Source: an uncultured Oscillospiraceae bacterium
GTDB lineage: Bacteria; Bacillota; Clostridia; Oscillospirales; Oscillospiraceae
Direction: 5' to 3'
NCBI GenBank assembly: GCA_947626085.1
Contig: CANQQU010000015.1
Coordinates: 1 to 35,299 of the forward strand
Length of the DNA stretch: 35,299 nt
Part shown: positions 1 through 8,253 of the stretch, one piece after another
How positions within the stretch are numbered: the first letter of the stretch is position 1
How the letters are laid out: each line of letters starts with the position of its first letter
Position numbers and translations under genes: made by a program
The notes under the pieces: model-generated
The model's database searches: none
Seen by the model: only the letters and a program-made list of their open reading frames with translations
Told to the model about the DNA's origin: nothing

Positions 1-1295
1 CCGGAACCCTGACCCCCGCCGCCTCGTCCTACTACGACGACCAGGGCGCCATAGCCCAGCTGGACGCACAGCACCCAGCTCAGGCTGATTCGGAAGGCGA
101 TCATGGAGGCGATGCTCACCACCATGGTAAACCGTACGTCGTTGGAGGCCCGCAGGGCGTTGGGCAGCACGAAGGCCGCCGGCCACAAAAGGATAGAGAA
201 GCCGTTGTGGACCAAAATCAGCTGCCGGGACAGCGCCACCGCCTCCGGGGACAGCTTTCGGTACAGTCCCACCAGCGGCCCACAGAAGACGATCACCATA
301 GCGCTGGAGATCCCCTGGGCCAGGTAGGCTAGACACATCAGCTTTTTCAGATAGTACATGGCCTGGTCCGTATCCTGGGCGCCGACGCACCGGCCGATCA
401 CCGTCACCATGGCCAGGCTCATGCTCTGCCCGATGATGACCCCCAGGGAGTCGATGTTGTTGGCCACCGCGTTGGCGGAGGTCTGGTAGGTCAGGGCCAG
501 GGAGGCGATCATGCTCACCACCACCACCCGGCCCAGCTGGAACAGGCTGTTCTCAAAGGCGGAGGGGATGCCGATGTGGAGGATGCGGCCCATCATGCGG
601 GGCTGGATGGACTTCAGGTTCCGGGCCTGGATCCGCAGGGTCTGGCTGGGCCGGGAGGCCAGGGCCAGGATCACCACCGCCGCCACCGCCCGGGAAAGGA
701 CCGTTGGAATGGCCACGCCCTCCACCCCCATGTGGAGGCAGAAGATGCACAGGTAGTTGCCGCCCACGTTGATGGCGTTCATCAGCAGCCCCACCGCCAT
801 GGACACCCGGCTGTTGCCCACGCTGCGGAACAGCGCCGCCCCGGCGTTGTACAGGGCGATAAAGGGGAAGGACAGGGCCGTGATGCGGAAGTAGAGCAGG
901 CCGGCGGACATGACGCTTTCCTCGATGGCGCCGAAGAACAGGGAAAGCATCCCCTTGGCCAGGGCCAGGCACACCGCCATGGCCACCAGGCCGAAGAAGG
1001 CCGCCATCAGCACCAGCTGCCCGGCGGAGCGCCGGGCGCTCTCCTCCTGCCGGGCCCCCAGGTACTGGCTGGTGACCACGGCGCCGCCGGTGGCCAGGGC
1101 GGCGAAGAGGTTGAGGATCACGTTGTTGATCATGTCCACCAGGGACACGCCGGAGATCGCCGCCTCCCCGACAGAGGAGACCATCACCCCGTCGCACATG
1201 CCCACCAGGGTGGCCAGGGCCTGTTCAATGATCAGCGGAAAAATCAGCAGCGCCAGGGCCCGGTTGGAAAACAGGCGCTCTTTTTGCTCTGTCAA
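1..1295 (-). CDS. MATE family multidrug/Na+ antiporter (partial)
   Basis: Membrane exporter of the MATE family, which expels drugs or toxic cations in exchange for Na+ or H+. Reading leftwards from a TTG at 1295 gives about 431 residues without a stop to the window edge. The only upstream in-frame codons end at a TGA two codons before this TTG, so the start must be here or further in. The product has repeated hydrophobic helices and typical MATE sequence (LFPSNRALALLIFPLIIEQ-like N-terminus, then NAINVGGNYLCIF, and GIPSAFENSLFQLGR at the start of the second half). Family members are usually about 450 residues, so only the C-terminus is missing. The final 15 or so codons (positions 1-45) become Gly/Val repeats unlike the family, which may mark a junction or assembly edge. 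A good promoter lies upstream. The family assignment is secure; the substrate is unknown. Confidence 0.88.
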   Translation of the reverse strand, partial: MTEQKERLFSNRALALLIFPLIIEQALATLVGMCDGVMVSSVGEAAISGVSLVDMINNVILNLFAALATGGAVVTSQYLGARQEESARRSAGQLVLMAAFFGLVAMAVCLALAKGMLSLFFGAIEESVMSAGLLYFRITALSFPFIALYNAGAALFRSVGNSRVSMAVGLLMNAINVGGNYLCIFCLHMGVEGVAIPTVLSRAVAAVVILALASRPSQTLRIQARNLKSIQPRMMGRILHIGIPSAFENSLFQLGRVVVVSMIASLALTYQTSANAVANNIDSLGVIIGQSMSLAMVTVIGRCVGAQDTDQAMYYLKKLMCLAYLAQGISSAMVIVFCGPLVGLYRKLSPEAVALSRQLILVHNGFSILLWPAAFVLPNALRASNDVRFTMVVSIASMIAFRISLSWVLCVQLGYGALVVVVGRGGGGQGS

Positions 1296-1339
1296 GGGAA
1301 ATCACCGTCCAGATCGATGCTTGGATCAAAAACGCCAAT

Positions 1340-1368
1340 AGTATAGCACCGGCGGAATCCGGTTTCAA
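1340..1368 (-). promoter_or_regulatory. Sigma-A promoter of the MATE gene
   Basis: Reading leftwards, TTGAAA (1368-1363) and TATACT (1345-1340) are separated by exactly 17 bases. This is a near-consensus vegetative promoter placed about 45 bases upstream of the TTG start of the transporter. Seen directly in the sequence; not tested. Confidence 0.7.
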
Positions 1369-1513
1369 GGTGAAAAACACCCGAATTTTGCCCGAAAACC
1401 CCGGCGGTTTTTGGCTGTCCCGGCGGATAGTCGCATTTTTCACAAATTTCCGCCGTCAGGGAAAGTCTTTCTGTGAATACTCATGAAAAGTTAAAAAATA
1501 TATGTTTTTCGGA

Positions 1514-1542
1514 TTGATTTTAGGGAAACTTTGGCATACAAT
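1514..1542 (+). promoter_or_regulatory. Sigma-A promoter of the trmL-pgk unit
   Basis: TTGATT (1514-1519) and TACAAT (1537-1542) are separated by 17 bases in an AT-rich stretch between the divergent MATE gene and trmL. It lies about 48 bases before the trmL start. It is the only strong promoter seen ahead of trmL and pgk, which overlap and probably share it. Confidence 0.7.
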
Positions 1543-1589
1543 ATTGAAGGCTCGCTGGGAGCTTTTTGGGACGGAGGGGGTGCTGCCCG

Positions 1590-2104
1590 GTGTTGAACGT
1601 GGTGTTGGTGGAACCGGAGATCCCGCAGAACTGCGGCAATATCGCCCGCACCTGCGCCGCCACAGGCGCGGTGCTGCATCTGATCCGGCCCCTGGGCTTT
1701 TCCATCTCCGACGCCGCCGTGCGGCGGGCGGGGCTGGACTACTGGCCCATGGTGCGGGTCCGGGACTATGAAAACCTGGCGGACTTTTTCGCCAGGAACC
1801 AGGTCCGGCAGATGTGGTGCCTGTCCACCAAGGCCCCCAGGGGGTACAGCGAGGCCCGCTTTGAGGACGGGTGCTACCTGTTCTTCGGCAAGGAGACCAA
1901 GGGCTTGCCGGAGGATTTTCTGGAGGCCCACCGGGACTGCTGCCTGCGGCTGCCCATGCGCCGGAGGCCCGGAGCCTGAACCTGAGCAACGCGGTTGCCA
2001 TCACAGTCTATGAAGCCCTGCGGCAGCTGGATTTTCCGGGGCTGCGGGACTATGGAAAAATGCGGGGCGAATTGCCCCGATCAAGTGGAGGAATGTGCAA
2101 ATGA
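1590..2104 (+). pseudogene. trmL: tRNA (cytidine(34)-2'-O)-methyltransferase TrmL, frameshifted
   Basis: SPOUT (SpoU-type) methyltransferase that 2'-O-methylates the wobble base of certain leucine tRNAs using S-adenosylmethionine. A GTG at 1590 follows GGAGGGGG by 9 bases and starts LNVVLVEPEIPQNCGNIAR, the family's N-terminus. The SAM-binding knot motif FGKETKGLPED is present. The frame stops early at 1977-1979 (MRRRPGA). The conserved C-terminus ([20 protein letters not shown]) continues in the +2 frame to the TGA at 2102-2104. A single missing base near 1959-1961, just after CCCATGCG, explains the shift. With that base restored the protein would be 171 aa, about the usual 155-170, and its stop would overlap the pgk start by four bases. 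Loss of the knot's C-terminal half should inactivate it unless this is a consensus error. Confidence 0.85.
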
Positions 2105-3300
2105 ATTACAACAAGAAGTCCATCGAGGATGTGTCCGTCGCCGGCAAGCGGGTGCTGTGCCGCTGCGACTTCAACGTCCCCACCAAGGCGGGGGTCATCA
2201 CCTCCGACAAGCGGATCGTGGCCGCTCTGCCCACCATCGAGTATCTGATGGACCACGGCGCCAAGGTCATTCTCTGCTCCCACATGGGCAAGCCCAAGGG
2301 GGAGTGGAAGCCCGAGCTGAGCCTGAAGGTGGTGGCTCAGCGCCTGTCCGAGCTGCTGGGCAAGCCGGTTATCATGGCTGCCGACGTGGTGGGCGAGGAC
2401 GCCAAGGCCAAGGCCGCCGCCCTGAAGGACGGCGAGGTGATGCTCCTGGAGAACCTGCGCTACATGAAGGGCGAGACCAAGAACGACCCTGAGTTTGCCA
2501 AGGAGCTGGCCAGCATGGCGGATCTGTTCGTCAACGACGCCTTTGGCACCGCCCACCGGGCCCACGCTTCCACCGCCGGGGTGGCGGACTACCTGCCCGC
2601 CGTGTCCGGCTACCTGGTGCAGAAGGAAGTCTCCATTATGGGCAAGGCCCTGGCGGATCCCGAGCGGCCCTTCGTGGCCATTCTGGGCGGCGCCAAGGTC
2701 TCCGACAAGCTCAACGTCATCAATAACCTCTTAGAGAAGGTGGACACCCTGATCATCGGCGGCGGCATGGCCTACACCTTCCTGGCCGCCAAGGGCTGCG
2801 GCGTGGGCAAGAGCCTGCTGGACCAGGAGAAGATCGACTACTGCAAGGACATGATGGCCAAGGCCGAGGCCAAGGGCGTCAAGCTCCTGCTGCCCATCGA
2901 CACCGTGGTGGCGGACGCCTTCCCCGATCCCATCGACGGGCCTGTGGAAGTGGAGACCGTGGACTCCGACGCCATTCCCGGGGACAAGATGGGCCTGGAC
3001 ATCGGCGAGAAGACCCGGGAGCTGTTCGCCGGGGCTGCCAAGGCCGCCAAGACCGTGGTTTGGAACGGACCCATGGGCGTGTTTGAGAACCCCACCCTGG
3101 CCAAGGGCACCATCGCTGTGGCCCAGGGCCTGGCCGATTCCGACGCCGTGACCATCGTTGGCGGCGGCGACAGCACGGCTGCCTGCGAGCAGCTGGGCTT
3201 TGCCGACAAGATCACCCACATTTCCACCGGCGGCGGCGCGTCTCTGGAGTTCCTGGAGGGCCTGGAGCTGCCCGGCATCGCCTGCCTGGAAGACAAGTAA
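2101..3300 (+). CDS. pgk: Phosphoglycerate kinase
   Basis: Cytosolic glycolytic enzyme that transfers phosphate from 1,3-bisphosphoglycerate to ADP. The 399-aa product has the normal length. Landmarks in order are CDFNVP (substrate binding), HMGKPKGE (usually HLGRPKG), [49 protein letters not shown] and the nucleotide-binding [10 protein letters not shown]. The ATG at 2101 is chosen because GGAGG (2087-2091) sits 9 bases upstream. A GTG at 2095 would add two residues but is badly spaced. The ATG overlaps the original trmL stop (ATGA). It is followed by a strong terminator and then tpiA, the next enzyme type in the same pathway. No odd residues were noted. Confidence 0.98.
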   Translation: MNYNKKSIEDVSVAGKRVLCRCDFNVPTKAGVITSDKRIVAALPTIEYLMDHGAKVILCSHMGKPKGEWKPELSLKVVAQRLSELLGKPVIMAADVVGEDAKAKAAALKDGEVMLLENLRYMKGETKNDPEFAKELASMADLFVNDAFGTAHRAHASTAGVADYLPAVSGYLVQKEVSIMGKALADPERPFVAILGGAKVSDKLNVINNLLEKVDTLIIGGGMAYTFLAAKGCGVGKSLLDQEKIDYCKDMMAKAEAKGVKLLLPIDTVVADAFPDPIDGPVEVETVDSDAIPGDKMGLDIGEKTRELFAGAAKAAKTVVWNGPMGVFENPTLAKGTIAVAQGLADSDAVTIVGGGDSTAACEQLGFADKITHISTGGGASLEFLEGLELPGIACLEDK

Positions 3301-3316
3301 AAAATTTCCCCCATTT

Positions 3317-3351
3317 GCCCGGCCGGGGGAGCCTCCCCCGGCCGGGCTTTT
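3317..3351 (+). terminator. Intrinsic terminator after pgk
   Basis: Perfect 15-base inverted repeat (arms 3317-3331 and 3333-3347, beginning GCCCGGCCGGGGG) followed by TTTT. It lies 16 bases after the pgk stop. It should end most pgk transcripts; any tpiA read-through or a separate tpiA promoter is not resolved from sequence. Confidence 0.85.
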
Positions 3352-3422
3352 GACCAAGCCATAACACAGAAAATTCTCATCGGGTGACTCCCGGATGTCA
3401 ACATAATAAAGGAGTATCATTT

Positions 3423-4199
3423 ATGAATAGAAAATATCGCAGAACGGTGATCGCCGGCAACTGGAAAATGAACAAGACCCCCAGCGAGACCAAGGAATTT
3501 ATGACCGCCCTGAAGGGGATGCTGCCCCGGGGCCGGTGGTGTGACATTGCCCTGTGCGTGCCCGCCGTGTGCATTCCCGCCGCCGTTCGGGCCATGCGGG
3601 AGACGCGGGTGAGCATTGGCGCGGAGAACTGCAATTCCAATCCCTCCGGGGCTTACACCGGGGAGATCTCCACGGGGATGCTGCTGGACGCCGGCTGCAA
3701 ATATGTAATTATCGGCCACTCCGAGCGCCGGGCCATGGGCGAGACGGATCAGCAGATCAACGCCAAGGTCCTGGCGGCGCTGAACGCCGGGCTGATCCCC
3801 ATTTTGTGCTGCGGCGAGAGCCTGGAGCAGCGGGAGGCCGGGATCACCAGCGAGTGGATCGCCATGCAGATCAAGCTGGCTCTCCAGGGCGTGCCCGAGG
3901 ACAAGATCCGCAAGGTGGTCATTGCCTACGAGCCCATCTGGGCCATCGGCACCGGCCGGACGGCCACCCCGGAGCAGGCGGAGGAGGTCTGCGAACATAT
4001 CCGGGTGGTGGTGCGCAAGCTCTACAGCTCCAAGAACGCCCGGGCCATCTCCATTCTCTACGGCGGCTCCATGAACGAGAAGAACGCCTATGAGCTGCTG
4101 GCCCAGCCGGATATCGACGGCGGTCTGATCGGCGGTGCCTCCCTGGTGCCGGAGAAGTTCGTCCAGATCATCGAGGCCGCCAACCAGCCCACGGACTGA
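3423..4199 (+). CDS. tpiA: Triosephosphate isomerase
   Basis: TIM-barrel enzyme interconverting dihydroxyacetone phosphate and glyceraldehyde 3-phosphate in glycolysis. The product is 258 aa, slightly longer than the common 250. Catalytic residues are visible: Lys15 in GNWKMN, the electrophile His99 in IIGHSERR, and the base Glu170 in [11 protein letters not shown], followed by the flexible phosphate loop and LYGGSM. The ATG at 3423 has GGAG (3411-3414) 8 bases upstream. An in-frame upstream ATG at 3384 has no ribosome binding site and adds unrelated residues. The segment after GAENCN ([12 protein letters not shown]) departs from the usual wording but keeps the TGEIS signature. It sits between pgk and tsaC with its own leader region. 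Confidence 0.98.
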   Translation: MNRKYRRTVIAGNWKMNKTPSETKEFMTALKGMLPRGRWCDIALCVPAVCIPAAVRAMRETRVSIGAENCNSNPSGAYTGEISTGMLLDAGCKYVIIGHSERRAMGETDQQINAKVLAALNAGLIPILCCGESLEQREAGITSEWIAMQIKLALQGVPEDKIRKVVIAYEPIWAIGTGRTATPEQAEEVCEHIRVVVRKLYSSKNARAISILYGGSMNEKNAYELLAQPDIDGGLIGGASLVPEKFVQIIEAANQPTD

Positions 4200-4211
4200 T
4201 ACGCACCAAAC

Positions 4212-4258
4212 CTGGCGGTGATCGATCCATCTGTTGGGCTCGCCCGGTATCGGTTTTG
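4212..4258 (+). repeat. Intergenic direct repeat, copy 1
   Basis: First of two 47-base direct copies in the tpiA-tsaC gap. It starts CTGGCGGTGATCGATCC, contains CATCTGTTGGGCTCGCCCGG and ends GGTTTTG. It differs from copy 2 at three positions. No coding potential or strong hairpin was seen. Function unknown. Confidence 0.8.
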
Positions 4259-4306
4259 CGGATAGAATCGCTTCCCTTTTCAAGCGGCGGTCAATGCGCG
4301 CCGGGT

Positions 4307-4353
4307 CTGGCGGTAATTGATCCATCTGTTGGGCTCGCCCGGTATCGATTTTG
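4307..4353 (+). repeat. Intergenic direct repeat, copy 2
   Basis: Second copy of the 47-base repeat, starting 95 bases after copy 1 and 76 bases before the tsaC start. The two copies agree at 44 of 47 positions. This may be a dispersed chromosomal repeat or a regulatory leader of tsaC; the sequence does not decide. Confidence 0.8.
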
Positions 4354-4428
4354 TGACTTGCCTGTTCCCGGCGGCCCTGGGGCCGCTGAGAACGGCCCAA
4401 AAGCCTCCATATCAAAGGAGCAAAAAGA

Positions 4429-5463
4429 ATGAACACCCTTCTTCTGCCCGCCGCCGACCCCCGGACGCCGGAGATCGCGGCGGCGCTGATCCGGGACGGG
4501 AAGCTGGTGGCCCTGCCCACGGAGACCGTCTACGGCCTGGGGGCGGACGGCCTCAACGAAGCGGCGGTGGCGGAGATTTTCCGGGTCAAGGGCCGTCCCC
4601 AGGACAATCCTTTGATCCTCCACGTCACCGGCATGGCCCAGGCGGAGCGGTACTGCCATTCCATTCCGGCTTGCGCCTATACCCTGGCGGCGCGGTTCTG
4701 GCCCGGGCCGCTGACCATGGTTCTGCCCGCCCGGGACTGTATTCCGAAGCGCACCACCGCCGGGCTGGACACGGTGGCCATCCGCTGCCCGGAGACGGCG
4801 GTGACCCGGCGGATCATCGAACTATCCCAGACGCCCATCGCGGCCCCGTCGGCCAATCTCTCCGGCAAGCCCTCCACCACTACCGCCCAGCATGTGCTGG
4901 CGGACCACGACGGCCGCATTCCGGCGGTGGTAGACGGCGGCCCCTGCCGGGTGGGGGTGGAATCCACCATTGTGGACCTGACGGAGAACACGCCCCGTCT
5001 GCTCCGCCCTGGCGGCGTCTCCCGGGAGGCGCTGGAGGCGGTTTTGGGCAGCCTCCAGGTGGACCGGGCAGTGCTGGGAAGCATCGACCGGGACGCGGTG
5101 GTGAAGGCCCCCGGCATGAAATACCGCCACTATGCCCCCCAGGGCAAGGTGATCATCGTCCGGGGGAGCAGCCAGGCGGCGGCCCGGTACGTCCATGACC
5201 ATTTTGCCCCCGGGGACCGGGTGCTGTGCTTCCAGGAGGAGCTTCCGCTCTATCGGGACTGCCGGCCCCTGGCCTATGGCCGGGAAGCGGAGCCGGAGAC
5301 TCTGTCCGCCGGCCTTTTTGCCGCCCTGCGGGAGCTGGACAGCCCCCAAATCCAGAGGATCTTCGCCCGCTGCCCCGCTGGAAATGGCGTGGGCTTCGCG
5401 GTGGCCAACCGCCTGGCCAAGGCGGCGGCCTTCACCTATGTGGACGCGGAGGAAGCGCCATGA
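4429..5463 (+). CDS. tsaC: L-threonylcarbamoyladenylate synthase (TsaC/Sua5 type)
   Basis: Makes threonylcarbamoyl-AMP from threonine, bicarbonate and ATP, the first step of t6A37 modification of ANN-decoding tRNAs. At 344 aa it is the long Sua5 form. The YrdC catalytic domain covers about residues 1-200, with LPTETVYGLGADG near the N-terminus, KGRPQDNPLILHV and the SANLSGKPS loop. A linker (APGMKYRHYAP) and a C-terminal Sua5 domain follow. The ATG at 4429 follows AAAGGAG with normal spacing. Its TGA overlaps the coaE ATG (ATGA), so the two are translationally coupled. The repeat-containing leader upstream is unusual, but no riboswitch was recognised. Confidence 0.95.
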   Translation: MNTLLLPAADPRTPEIAAALIRDGKLVALPTETVYGLGADGLNEAAVAEIFRVKGRPQDNPLILHVTGMAQAERYCHSIPACAYTLAARFWPGPLTMVLPARDCIPKRTTAGLDTVAIRCPETAVTRRIIELSQTPIAAPSANLSGKPSTTTAQHVLADHDGRIPAVVDGGPCRVGVESTIVDLTENTPRLLRPGGVSREALEAVLGSLQVDRAVLGSIDRDAVVKAPGMKYRHYAPQGKVIIVRGSSQAAARYVHDHFAPGDRVLCFQEELPLYRDCRPLAYGREAEPETLSAGLFAALRELDSPQIQRIFARCPAGNGVGFAVANRLAKAAAFTYVDAEEAP

Positions 5464-6038
5464 TCGTGGGCATCACCGGCGGCACCGGCTGCGGGAAGTC
5501 CACCGCGTTGCGAGCGGTGTCGAATTTGGGCGGACTGTGCCTGGACTGCGACGAAATTTATCATGCGCTGCTTGCCACCGACCCCCAGCTGCTCGCCGCC
5601 ATCGAGGCCCGGTTCCCGGGCACGGTGGAGGATGGAGCCTTGCTGCGGCGGAAGCTGGGGGCCCTGGTCTATGGGGACCCCCAGGCCCTACAGGATCTAA
5701 ATCGGATCACCCACGGGGCGGTGAAGGCCCGAATAGAGGCCATTTTGCGGAAAAAGCAGCCCTCTTTTGCCGCCATCGACGCCATTGCCCTGTTTGAAGG
5801 GGGCCTGACGGAGCTGTGCGACGTCACCGTGGCGGTGACCGCCCCGCCGGAGGACCGGCTGGCCCGGATCATGGCCCGGGACGGTGTGACCCGGGACTAT
5901 GCTCTTTCCCGGATCCAGGCCCAGCAGCCGGAATCATTTTACCGCGCCCGGTGCGATCACTGCCTGGAAAACCGGGGCACGGAGGCGGAATTTTTGGAGG
6001 CGTGCCTGGTTTTTTTCCGAAAACTGGCCACCCTATAA
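5460..6038 (+). CDS. coaE: Dephospho-CoA kinase
   Basis: Cytosolic kinase that phosphorylates the 3'-hydroxyl of dephospho-CoA, the last step of coenzyme A synthesis. The product is 192 aa, close to the usual 200. The P-loop GGTGCGKST is at residues 7-15. It is followed by DCDEIYH, matching the family's D-AD region, and the C-terminal nucleotide-binding part (APPEDRLARIMARDG). The P-loop reads GGTGCGKS rather than the common TGGIASGKS but keeps all key Gly, Lys and Ser residues. The ATG at 5460 overlaps the tsaC stop by four bases and has GGAGGAAG upstream inside tsaC. The pair forms a housekeeping operon. Confidence 0.95.
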   Translation: MIVGITGGTGCGKSTALRAVSNLGGLCLDCDEIYHALLATDPQLLAAIEARFPGTVEDGALLRRKLGALVYGDPQALQDLNRITHGAVKARIEAILRKKQPSFAAIDAIALFEGGLTELCDVTVAVTAPPEDRLARIMARDGVTRDYALSRIQAQQPESFYRARCDHCLENRGTEAEFLEACLVFFRKLATL

Positions 6039-6070
6039 TGAAGAAAAATATGTGAATAGGAGCGAACACC

Positions 6071-7456
6071 ATGACGACTGACGAACTGCGGGAAAAACTC
6101 ACCTACACCAAGAAAAACGGCTACACCCTGCTCACGCCGGAGCAGCGGGCGGAGATGAACGCCTACGCCAAGCGGTACGCCGCCTTTATGGATGCGTGCA
6201 AAACCGAGCGGGAGGCCACCTCCTGGGCGGAGGCGGAGGCCCAGGCCAAGGGCTTCCAGCCCATGACCCCCGGCAAGGCGCTGAAACCCGGCGACAAGGT
6301 CTATCTGAACAACCGGGGCAAGAACATCTACCTGGCGGTGATCGGCTCCGCCCCCCTGGAGGAGGGCATGAACCTCTGCGCCGCCCACATCGACTCCCCC
6401 CGGCTGGACTTAAAGCCCATGCCGCTGTATGAGGACAGCGAGTTTGCCTACTTCAAGACCAATTACTACGGCGGCGTGAAGAAGTACCAGTGGCCCACCA
6501 TTCCCCTGGCCCTCCACGGCGTGGTCAGCCTGCAGGACGGCAGCGTCGTCACCGTCAAGGTGGGCGAGGACCCGGAAGATCCGGTGCTGTTCATCACGGA
6601 CCTGCTGATCCACCTGGCCCGGGAGCAGATGCAAAAGTCCCTGGCCGAGGGCATCACCGCCGAGCAGCTCAATGTCCTGCTGGGCACCGAGCCCCTGGAA
6701 GGAGAGGGCGCGGACCTGGTGAAGCTGAACATCCTGCGGATCCTCAATGAGAAGTACGGCATTACCGAGGCGGACTTCCGCTCCGCCGAGCTGACCATGG
6801 TGCCTGCCGGCAAGTGCCGGGAGGCGGGTCTGGACCGGAGCCTGCTGAGCGCCTACGGCCATGACGACCGGGTCTGCGCCTACGCCGCTCTGGAGCCCAT
6901 CCTGGAGCTGGAAAACCCCGTCCACACCTGCGTGTGCGTGCTGGCGGACCGGGAGGAGATCGGCTCCGTGGGCATTTCCGGCATGCAGAGCCGGGCCTTC
7001 GACACCTTCGTGGCGGATATCTGCAAGTCCATGGACGCCGACCCCAACCAGGTGCTGAAAAACTCCTTCTGCCTGTCCTCCGACGTGGCTAACGCCTACG
7101 ACCCCACCTTTGCCGACGCCTTTGACCGCCGGAATACGAGTTATGTAAACTATGGCGTGGCCATCATGAAGTACACCGGCCGGGGCGGCAAGAGCGGGGC
7201 CTCCGACGCCTCCGCCGAGGCCCTGGGCCATGTCCGCAAGGCTCTGGACGGGGCCGGGGTCCTGTGGCAGATCAATACCATCGGCCGGGTGGACCTGGGC
7301 GGCGGCGGGACCGTCGCCGGCTTCATGGCCAACCGGAACATCGTCACCGTGGACGCCGGCGTACCCCTGCTGGGCATGCACGCGCCCATGGAACTGGTGG
7401 GCAAGCTGGACGCCTATATGATGATGAAGGCCAGCCAGGCCATCTACGAGGTGTAA
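6071..7456 (+). CDS. M18 family zinc aminopeptidase (aspartyl aminopeptidase type)
   Basis: Cytosolic metallopeptidase that removes N-terminal residues, often Asp or Glu, from peptides. The product is 461 aa, the family's normal length. Metal-binding and catalytic landmarks are AAHIDSPRLDLKP (His106, Asp108), DREEIGSVG around residues 293-300 (catalytic/metal Glu pair) and GMHAPME near 437 (the C-terminal His ligand). DVANAYDP lies between them. The ATG at 6071 follows AGGAGCGAACACC, giving a good ribosome binding site. It lies 32 bases after coaE and ends 7 bases before a terminator stem, so it is the last gene of this chromosomal block. The family is clear; the exact specificity is inferred. 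Confidence 0.95.
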   Translation: MTTDELREKLTYTKKNGYTLLTPEQRAEMNAYAKRYAAFMDACKTEREATSWAEAEAQAKGFQPMTPGKALKPGDKVYLNNRGKNIYLAVIGSAPLEEGMNLCAAHIDSPRLDLKPMPLYEDSEFAYFKTNYYGGVKKYQWPTIPLALHGVVSLQDGSVVTVKVGEDPEDPVLFITDLLIHLAREQMQKSLAEGITAEQLNVLLGTEPLEGEGADLVKLNILRILNEKYGITEADFRSAELTMVPAGKCREAGLDRSLLSAYGHDDRVCAYAALEPILELENPVHTCVCVLADREEIGSVGISGMQSRAFDTFVADICKSMDADPNQVLKNSFCLSSDVANAYDPTFADAFDRRNTSYVNYGVAIMKYTGRGGKSGASDASAEALGHVRKALDGAGVLWQINTIGRVDLGGGGTVAGFMANRNIVTVDAGVPLLGMHAPMELVGKLDAYMMMKASQAIYEV

Positions 7457-7462
7457 TGGAAG

Positions 7463-7496
7463 CGCTCCGACGGGCAAAACCGCCGGAGCGTTTTTT
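7463..7496 (+). terminator. Intrinsic terminator after the M18 peptidase
   Basis: CGCTCCG (7463-7469) pairs with CGGAGCG (7484-7490), with further partial pairing inside the loop, and six T residues follow (7491-7496). It closes the chromosomal operon just before the sigK fragment. Confidence 0.85.
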
Positions 7497-7665
7497 ACCT
7501 GCCATGGACGGATGGAGCCGCGGCGGTTTTTTCAATTTTGAGGTATAATGCGAAGCGCCGAGTGGGCGGTCTTTGATCTCCAAACAAAAAGGGACAGGCA
7601 TTTTCCCCTTTTCCCAGGAAAACGGACAAACCGGGGCGAATAGAGTTGCCATGGAGGTGAGGCGT

Positions 7666-8001
7666 ATGAACGCCGCCGTATGGCTGATGCTCAGCGGGCT
7701 GCTGTACTCCCTGCAGCTGTCCAGCGGGAGCTTTCCCCGGCCCCTGACGGCTCAAGAGGAGCAGCACTACCTGGCCCTGGTCGCCCAGGGGGACCTGGAG
7801 GCCCGGAACATTCTGATCGAACGGAACCTGCGCCTGGTGGCCCATATCATGAATAAATGTTACCCCAAAAGGAGAGTCGAAAAAAGGCCAACGATATCGC
7901 AAGTTGATGCTGCTGACTGCCCCATTGTGGGCGAGCATCTCCGAAAGGCGCAGGGCGGAAGGCGGTTTGTTCTGGAGATCCAGTGGACAAGCCTCCTTTG
8001 A
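7666..8001 (+). pseudogene. sigK: Sporulation sigma factor SigK, N-terminal fragment interrupted by foreign DNA
   Basis: SigK directs late mother-cell transcription during sporulation. The ATG at 7666 follows GGAGGTGA (7653-7660). Residues 1-20 are a hydrophobic pro-like leader. Residues 23-64 match SigK closely (FPRPLTAQEEQHYL, then QGDLEARNILIERNLRLVAH). After about codon 64 (near 7858-7863), where the family continues into region 2 (GEDTDDLISIGTIGLIK-like), the frame runs into unrelated residues (YPKRRVEKRPTISQ) and stops at 8001. A full SigK is about 230 aa, so regions 2 to 4 are absent from this locus. A TATAAT lies at 7544-7549 without a clear -35. SigK genes in several spore formers are split by excisable skin-type elements. 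The position here, at the edge of a conjugative element, suggests the same, but the other half is not in the window. Confidence 0.8.
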
Positions 8002-8253
8002 AGCGTATCGCCATAAGGTCGTGTATTGCTATGAGGTGATGTGCAGCGCGGAATAAATCGAGCGACTTGAAAATCTAAGGGCCGCTTCTGAGCGGCCCCC
8101 TATTGCAGCGCGTGAGTGCTTATCAATCTGACCACAACTCTCAGACAGAGATGGAGCAGGTCTTTTCAAACGGCATCCACCAATGCAGACCGGTCGATCT
8201 CCTACGGGTATAAATGTAACATTTTTTCTTTGGCTTCATTTTGTTTCTCCGAC
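7864..8253. other. Junction region after the sigK break, no clear gene
   Basis: This 390-base stretch contains the tail of the sigK frame and no recognised gene. A second frame is open from about 7867 to 8056 (reading KGQRYRKLMLLTAPLWAS and ending VVYCYEVMCSAE) but has no convincing start and matches nothing I know. It could be the remnant of an element gene. A GC-rich hairpin lies at 8079-8098. The left attachment site of the element should lie near 7858-7870, but without the right end the core repeat cannot be defined. Confidence 0.5.
8079..8098 (-). terminator. Hairpin, possible terminator for the leftward AlbA_2 gene
   Basis: GGGCCGCT (8079-8086) pairs perfectly with AGCGGCCC (8091-8098) across a four-base loop. 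Reading leftwards the stem is followed by TTAGATTTT, a weak T tract. It lies about 155 bases beyond the stop of the leftward gene. Confidence 0.45.

Noticed and set aside
576..1346. Long rightward frame of 256 codons, rich in His, Gln and Gly
   Set aside because: It is antisense to the MATE gene, has no ribosome binding site, and has the composition typical of a shadow frame in GC-rich DNA.
2731..3420. Leftward frame of 229 codons
   Set aside because: Antisense to pgk, which has full family motifs; low-complexity Gly/His/Val composition.
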